Source: Nitrospirota bacterium
GTDB taxonomy: Bacteria > Nitrospirota > Nitrospiria > Nitrospirales > UBA8639
DNA: 17,360 nt
Assembly (NCBI GenBank): GCA_029865515.1
Contig: JAOUGQ010000030.1
Location: 1 to 17,360, forward strand
Direction of reading: 5' to 3'
Below the pieces are notes generated by a model, which worked only from the letters and a program-made list of their open reading frames with translations, did no database searches and was not told the DNA's origin. Position numbers and translations under genes: made by a program. How positions within the stretch are numbered: position 1 is the first letter of the stretch; the number at the start of each line of letters is the position of its first letter. Below, in pieces: positions 13,305 to 17,360 of this stretch.

Positions 13305-14168
13305 ATGAATCGTAGGCGGAATTGCTTTTCCTGGCTTGAGACAATGAGGCAGACGTTCGGGCTTTTGGCAGGCCTGATAATCTTGAGTGGCTCTCTGGCG
13401 TTTGGGGCTGAACTCGCGGTGACGGACGGATTAACGTCACCCGGAAAGCGCATCCAATTACAAGCCCGATTGACCAACCCCGACGCGGAAGGGGAAATCG
13501 GTATTCCTGATCAGGCCGTAGAGTTTTTTGTCCATGGGCGTACAGTTGGGCAGGCGAACACTGATGCGCATGGATGGGCTCGGCTCGATTTTGTTCCCAG
13601 TATGCGAGGGAATTTATCAATCGTCGTCAAGGTGATCACTCAATCTAAGGTAGACGCCATTGAAGGGAAAGGGGTCCTGCTCTCATGGGAGCGTCGCCGT
13701 CCCATTTTGCTGATTGACCTGGCGGTGGTGGCAGAGGAGCTTGTCACGGAAGCCCCTCCGCCAGAACTGTATCTGGATCCCGGGATGAGTTTAGGAGAGG
13801 CCCATCCCGCTGCCGCTGCAGAATTGGGTAAGCTGGCCGAATTTTATTATAACCTTGTGTATCTGGACCTGACCGGGCGAGGGCGCATTGAAAGCATTCA
13901 GACCTGGTTGCGCGATCATCAATTTCCTCCCGGGATGGTGAGAATCCTTCCTCAGACGGCCACAGCATTGACCGATCTCTTACACGATCTGAAAGCGGAA
14001 GGATGGGAAAAAGTGAGTGGAGGTATTGGGCGCACAGCAGGTTTTGCGGAAGTCCTCGTTCAAAATCGGTTGCAAACCGTTATTTTACCGCCTCCCAACA
14101 TACAAGAGCATTTCCCGCGCAGGGCCATTATTCTCAATGATTGGTCTCGTGTCCGGCGATATCTCTAA
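13305..14168 (+). CDS. Exported protein with Ig-like part and degenerate lipin/HAD-like domain
   Basis: A 287-residue protein. The signal peptide is at about 1-35 (basic MNRRR, Leu/Ile core, end SLAFGAEL). Residues about 38-110 look like a beta-sandwich (DGLTSPGKRIQLQARLTN and later AVEFFVHGRTVGQANTDAHG), as in Big/Ig-like or invasin repeats. From about 131 the order resembles the LNS2/lipin-type HAD fold: RRPILLIDLAVV (motif I place), LAEFYYNLVYLDLTGRGRIE with TWLRDHQFPPG (motif II place). The motif I aspartates are not kept: IDLAVV has Ala140 where the second Asp should be, so catalysis is doubtful. The start at 13305 has GGAGAGG in front; the frame opens earlier at 13146, but that part overlaps the previous gene. 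Periplasmic or secreted. Confidence 0.62.
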   Translation: MNRRRNCFSWLETMRQTFGLLAGLIILSGSLAFGAELAVTDGLTSPGKRIQLQARLTNPDAEGEIGIPDQAVEFFVHGRTVGQANTDAHGWARLDFVPSMRGNLSIVVKVITQSKVDAIEGKGVLLSWERRRPILLIDLAVVAEELVTEAPPPELYLDPGMSLGEAHPAAAAELGKLAEFYYNLVYLDLTGRGRIESIQTWLRDHQFPPGMVRILPQTATALTDLLHDLKAEGWEKVSGGIGRTAGFAEVLVQNRLQTVILPPPNIQEHFPRRAIILNDWSRVRRYL

Positions 14169-14277
14169 ATATGAGCACGCGGCAATTGATGGGTCCACGA
14201 ATGGTTAAAAAAGTATTCTCTATCATACGAGGGTGCCTTGCTGTTTTTTGGGTTGTGTCATCGGGAGGGGTAACTGG

Positions 14278-15657
14278 ATGAAAGCCGCTCGTCCCAAAAC
14301 CCGTTTTGTGTGTCAAGAGTGCGGATACCAAGGGGTACGATGGAGTGGGCGGTGTCCGGAATGTGCGCAATGGAATTCGTTACGGGAAGAAGTTGATCGG
14401 GATCTTTCGCCCATTCAACAACGAAGTGTCGCCGGCGGAACGCCTGAGGCGGTACCGATTGGCTCCATTGTGCAGACCCAGGAGTTTCGTCTTCAGGCCG
14501 GCATTGAAGAATTGAATCGGGTACTTGGGGGAGGAGTGGTTCCGGGATCAGTGATTTTGATTGGAGGCGATCCTGGAATTGGCAAAACGACCCTCCTGCT
14601 GCAGACTCTGGCGTCCTTAGGAACATCAGAGCAGGCACGGTTGTATGTGTCGGGGGAAGAGTCCCCGCAACAAATCAAGATGCGGTCGGATCGCCTGGGT
14701 ATTCACTCTCCTAATTTGTATGTGGTTGCGGCGACCTCCCTGGAAGAAATTTTCAAGGTTGCGGAACAGGTCAATCCCGGGATTATGGTCGTCGATTCCA
14801 TTCAGACCGTCTTCACTCAGGAACTCACGTCGGCTCCGGGAAGTGTGAGCCAGGTTCAGGAAGTTGGATGTCGCCTGATGTGGTATGCCAAACGGACCAA
14901 TATTCCGGTCTTTATTATTGGGCATGTGACCAAGGAAGGAGTCATTGCGGGGCCACGACTCCTGGAACATATCGTTGATACGGTATTGTATTTTGAAGGA
15001 GATAAAGGGCAAAGCTATCGCATCCTTCGAGCGGTGAAAAACCGGTTTGGGCCTACCAATGAGATCGGGGTGTTTGAAATGAAGGATGAGGGCCTCATGG
15101 AGGTAGCTAATCCCTCAGAAATGTTTTTGACCGGGAGAATCGGCCATAGTGCCGGGTCAGTGGTCGTGTCCAGTGTGGAAGGGTCGCGCCCTCTATTGGT
15201 GGAGTTGCAAGCTCTGGTGGCGGAGACGAGTTACCCCATGTCGAAACGCATGGCCAAAGGTGTTGAGGTGAACCGGGTATCGTTATTGTTGGCAGTCATG
15301 GAAAAGCGATTAGGATTACACTTCACCGGTTACGATGTATATGTGAATGTGGTAGGAGGACTTCGAATTGATGAGCCGACAGTTGATGTGGGAATCGTGT
15401 GTGCGGTGTTATCCAGCTTTCGAGAGTTGGCTCTAAACCCCAGGCTGGTGGTGATGGGAGAGGTGGGGTTAGGTGGGGAAGTTCGGCCGGTGCAGCATGC
15501 GGAACTTCGCATTCGGGAGGCCATGAAATTGGGATTTACACGCTGCGTGGTGCCTGAGCCCAATCTGGAGCAATGCAAGCCTGTTCCAGGAATAGAAGTC
15601 GTAGGTATCCGTGAAATTGGCGACATTTGGGAAACAGTGGTCAGCCATTCCTCATAA
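14278..15657 (+). CDS. radA: DNA repair protein RadA (Sms)
   Basis: A 459-residue RecA-like ATPase that acts in recombination by driving branch migration. The order is complete: a C4 zinc finger with Cys12, Cys15, Cys26 and Cys29 (CQECGYQG...GRCPEC); Walker A GGDPGIGKTT (96-105); Walker B region MVVDSIQT (170-177); the RadA motif KNRFG (254-258) inside RAVKNRFGPTNEIGVFEM; and a C-terminal Lon-like domain (about 290-455) without protease function. The start at 14278 is chosen for GGGAGGGG 7 bases in front and the canonical N-terminus just before the zinc finger. The length matches the family. A lipoprotein gene follows 31 bp later. Confidence 0.97.
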   Translation: MKAARPKTRFVCQECGYQGVRWSGRCPECAQWNSLREEVDRDLSPIQQRSVAGGTPEAVPIGSIVQTQEFRLQAGIEELNRVLGGGVVPGSVILIGGDPGIGKTTLLLQTLASLGTSEQARLYVSGEESPQQIKMRSDRLGIHSPNLYVVAATSLEEIFKVAEQVNPGIMVVDSIQTVFTQELTSAPGSVSQVQEVGCRLMWYAKRTNIPVFIIGHVTKEGVIAGPRLLEHIVDTVLYFEGDKGQSYRILRAVKNRFGPTNEIGVFEMKDEGLMEVANPSEMFLTGRIGHSAGSVVVSSVEGSRPLLVELQALVAETSYPMSKRMAKGVEVNRVSLLLAVMEKRLGLHFTGYDVYVNVVGGLRIDEPTVDVGIVCAVLSSFRELALNPRLVVMGEVGLGGEVRPVQHAELRIREAMKLGFTRCVVPEPNLEQCKPVPGIEVVGIREIGDIWETVVSHSS

Positions 15658-15688
15658 ATGGCAAGGTCTGACGGATAGATATATCAAG

Positions 15689-16468
15689 ATGAACATTTTG
15701 AGTCGATGGGCTGTCTTGCCGTTAGTCTTTCTGGTTGGATGTGCCGGCCTGTTCCAAGCGGCGCTACGACCTGTTGAAGACGAAGAAGGGCAGCGGGTGC
15801 TGGAGGCGTTGCGTCAAAAAGAGGCGACCATAAGCACTCTTCGAGGATTATTTCAGGCATCCATCTCCGGTTCTGGAATCCCTCTTTCTCAAAATCTTCA
15901 AGGCATGTTTTCCTATGTGCGACCCGATGTGTTGAACTTGAAAGGCTATATTCGCTTGGGTGTTCCCGTGATGGATTTTCATCGCGAGGGCAACCAGTAT
16001 GAACTGTATTTCCCGGCTGAGGGCAAGGTGGTCACCGGACGAGTGGATGAACCCACCGCGCGCACGCAATGGGATCAGACCGTGATGTTGAGTGTTCGTG
16101 CTCTGGATGCGGTGTTGGGAAAAATTTCCGGATTGTCGAGTTCGGATGTCCGTGTGTGGAAAAATGAAGATCGCTATCGAATTGATATGGCGGCAGGCCA
16201 ACCGTCATCGACTTCGTCTCAAGAGGATTTCACCGTCCGGACCTGGGTTGATGCCCAGACCCTGGAGCTGACGTCGATTGAATATCGACGCGCATTCGAT
16301 GATATGGTCGTGTCAGTGGAGTGTGAAGATTATCGAGAGGTGAAGGTCAAAGCATCGGGGGAAGTCTCTCCGGTCCGATTGCCGTTCGTTGTCCGGGCCA
16401 CGGACCATCGACCCAGTGGAGGATCCATTACTTTGCATTTTCAGGAATTCATCGTAAATGCGGCTTAG
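15689..16468 (+). CDS. Lipoprotein, LolA/LolB-like fold
   Basis: A 259-residue protein. The N-terminus is a lipoprotein signal: MNILSRW, a hydrophobic stretch, and the lipobox LVGC with Cys18. The mature part begins with a helical region (about 32-50), then beta-rich segments such as LRGLFQASISGSG (51-63), QGMFSYVRPDVLNLKGYIRLG (71-91) and YELYFPAEGKVVTG (104-117). This alternation of self-similar strands is typical of LolA/LolB-like or DUF4292-type proteins, which carry lipids or lipoproteins across the periplasm. The function here is not proven. The frame is open back to 15611, but the ATG at 15689 gives the signal peptide. Its location between radA and tsaB suggests housekeeping. Confidence 0.75.
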   Translation: MNILSRWAVLPLVFLVGCAGLFQAALRPVEDEEGQRVLEALRQKEATISTLRGLFQASISGSGIPLSQNLQGMFSYVRPDVLNLKGYIRLGVPVMDFHREGNQYELYFPAEGKVVTGRVDEPTARTQWDQTVMLSVRALDAVLGKISGLSSSDVRVWKNEDRYRIDMAAGQPSSTSSQEDFTVRTWVDAQTLELTSIEYRRAFDDMVVSVECEDYREVKVKASGEVSPVRLPFVVRATDHRPSGGSITLHFQEFIVNAA

Positions 16469-16526
16469 TGACATAGGCTATTCGCCAGAAGTCGAATGAT
16501 GCCCGTGCCTGGAGTCAACAGAAAGA

Positions 16527-17222
16527 ATGATAATCTTAGCACTCGAAACGGCCACAGTTCATCAAAGTGTGGCCGTCTTTAATGATCAAGACCTGCTAGC
16601 CTATCTGGACTGTGAGTCAGGAAAGCCTCTGACTCCACAAATCATCCCCACGATTGACCGTTTGTTAACCTCGGTCTCTTTACAGGTGTCGGATCTTGAA
16701 GGCTTAGCGGTCTCAATGGGACCAGGCACCTTTACCGGCTTACGTGTGGGATTGGCCACGATGACGGGCTTTCGACTGGCTTTAAATATTCCTTTGGTTG
16801 GAGTTTCCACCCTTGAAGGGCTGGTATGGAATCAGCCCGCTTCGGATCTTCCTTTGTTAAGTACCGTCAGTATTCGCCCAGGAATGGTGTACTGGGGGCT
16901 TTTCCGGTGGGAGAATCAACAGGTTGTCTGCCTGAAAGAGGCTCAAATCGGGGAGATGAAAGAAATCTGTGACGCCGTGTCCGAGCCGACAATGGTGCTC
17001 GGAGACGGGTGGGTGCAGAACCGGAATGGCCTTCCCTTACAAGGGTACCCCCTTATTGAGGTTCCTGCTAGTGGGGCATGGCCATCGGCTAAGGGGATCG
17101 GACTTGCAGGACGGGTGTTGCTAGCCAGGGGGGCCTTCCTCCCGCAAGGCTGTACACCTCAATATATTCAACCATCTTATGCGGAAATGCCAAAGCTCAA
17201 GAGCCTTGGTCCAACCGGGTGA
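16527..17222 (+). CDS. tsaB: tRNA t6A biosynthesis protein TsaB
   Basis: A 231-residue protein of the ASKHA-fold TsaB/YeaZ group, the partner of TsaD and TsaE in making N6-threonylcarbamoyladenosine at position 37 of ANN-decoding tRNAs. The start MIILALETAT with SVAVFNDQDL, the central AVSMGPGTFTGLRVGLATM (about 61-79) and VSTLEGLVWN (93-102) are the family blocks. The C-terminus ends QYIQPSYAEM, as in most members. The length is normal (about 220-240). The ribosome site is weak (GAAAGA). It is followed by a GNAT gene in the place usually held by rimI, a common arrangement. Confidence 0.94.
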   Translation: MIILALETATVHQSVAVFNDQDLLAYLDCESGKPLTPQIIPTIDRLLTSVSLQVSDLEGLAVSMGPGTFTGLRVGLATMTGFRLALNIPLVGVSTLEGLVWNQPASDLPLLSTVSIRPGMVYWGLFRWENQQVVCLKEAQIGEMKEICDAVSEPTMVLGDGWVQNRNGLPLQGYPLIEVPASGAWPSAKGIGLAGRVLLARGAFLPQGCTPQYIQPSYAEMPKLKSLGPTG

Positions 17223-17320
17223 GGGTTTCCTTTCTGGCATCTTGTGGTTGGAAAAAGGGGGATGAGAGAATAAAAACGGATCAGAGAACAATGGCAACAG
17301 ATACATCACAAAAGGGGGTT

Positions 17321-17360
17321 ATGAGAACGGCGACGTTAGCGGATCTTGATGAGTTGGTGA
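17321..17360 (+). CDS. N-terminus of a GNAT acetyltransferase, probably RimI (cut by window end)
   Basis: Only about 13 residues are visible: MRTATLADLDELV, the usual opening strand and helix start of GNAT acetyltransferases. AAGGGGG stands close in front of the ATG; an in-frame ATG at 17291 would add 10 residues, with a poorer site. The position directly after tsaB is where rimI, the acetylase of ribosomal protein bS18, is often found. The reading frame is open to the last base, so no full motif can be checked. Confidence 0.5.
   Translation, partial: MRTATLADLDELV

Noticed and set aside
1..17360. Mobile element, CRISPR array, tRNA or rRNA
   Set aside because: No transposase, integrase, terminal repeats, regularly spaced repeats or RNA gene pattern was found on either strand by eye.

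Overview
The window reads as a chromosomal stretch of a Gram-negative, diderm, flagellated bacterium, most likely a member of the Nitrospirota (Nitrospira-like). The basis is the LptF/LptG pair (an LPS-type outer membrane), a Braun-type lipoprotein signal, a sigma-28 gene, and two tandem DUF507 genes, a family I associate with Nitrospirota, Aquificota and some former deltaproteobacteria. GC content looks close to 50% by eye. The phylum call is an inference, not proven. Almost all the genes look like core genes. I see no insertion sequence, phage gene, CRISPR array, tRNA or rRNA.

Layout. (1) 1-883: a gene-poor start with a cold-shock gene on the minus strand. Upstream of it, also on the minus strand, lies an unusual promoter / mini-ORF / intrinsic terminator unit. 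(2) 884-3086: lptF-lptG, the two membrane subunits of the LPS export permease. (3) 3087-4430: a long leader with a clear class-I cyclic-di-GMP (GEMM-I) riboswitch and an intrinsic terminator, directly before a sigma-28 (FliA-type) gene. (4) 4437-5006: a SleB/CwlJ-type wall hydrolase, convergent with the sigma gene. (5) 5007-8282: a regulatory gap with a promoter and 10-bp inverted repeat, an exported TPR-like protein, then trxA-recN. (6) 8364-10010: two divergent Fe(II)/2-oxoglutarate oxygenase-like genes. (7) 10205-11778: a minus-strand pair of a YprB-type RNase H-fold exonuclease and a PP2C phosphatase with ATGA overlap. (8) 11886-12902: a cyclophilin-like gene coupled to two DUF507 genes. 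(9) 13036-17360: a small membrane protein, an exported protein with a degenerate lipin/HAD-like domain, radA, a LolA/LolB-like lipoprotein, tsaB, and the start of a GNAT acetyltransferase (rimI position).

How the parts work together. Three themes stand out: envelope building (LptF/G, wall hydrolase, lipoprotein, exported proteins), DNA repair (recN, radA, the YprB-type nuclease), and signalling (c-di-GMP riboswitch to sigma-28, PP2C phosphatase). The best candidate for a notable system is the riboswitch-sigma-28 unit. If the fold is right, the second messenger that sets the motile/sessile choice acts on transcription elongation into the gene for the late flagellar sigma factor, so a whole regulon would sit under one RNA switch. 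Alternative pairings around the terminator can be drawn by hand, and they favour an ON response to ligand, though not strongly.

Limits: everything was read by eye. Promoters, RNA folds and family names below the level of obvious motifs are proposals with stated confidence.
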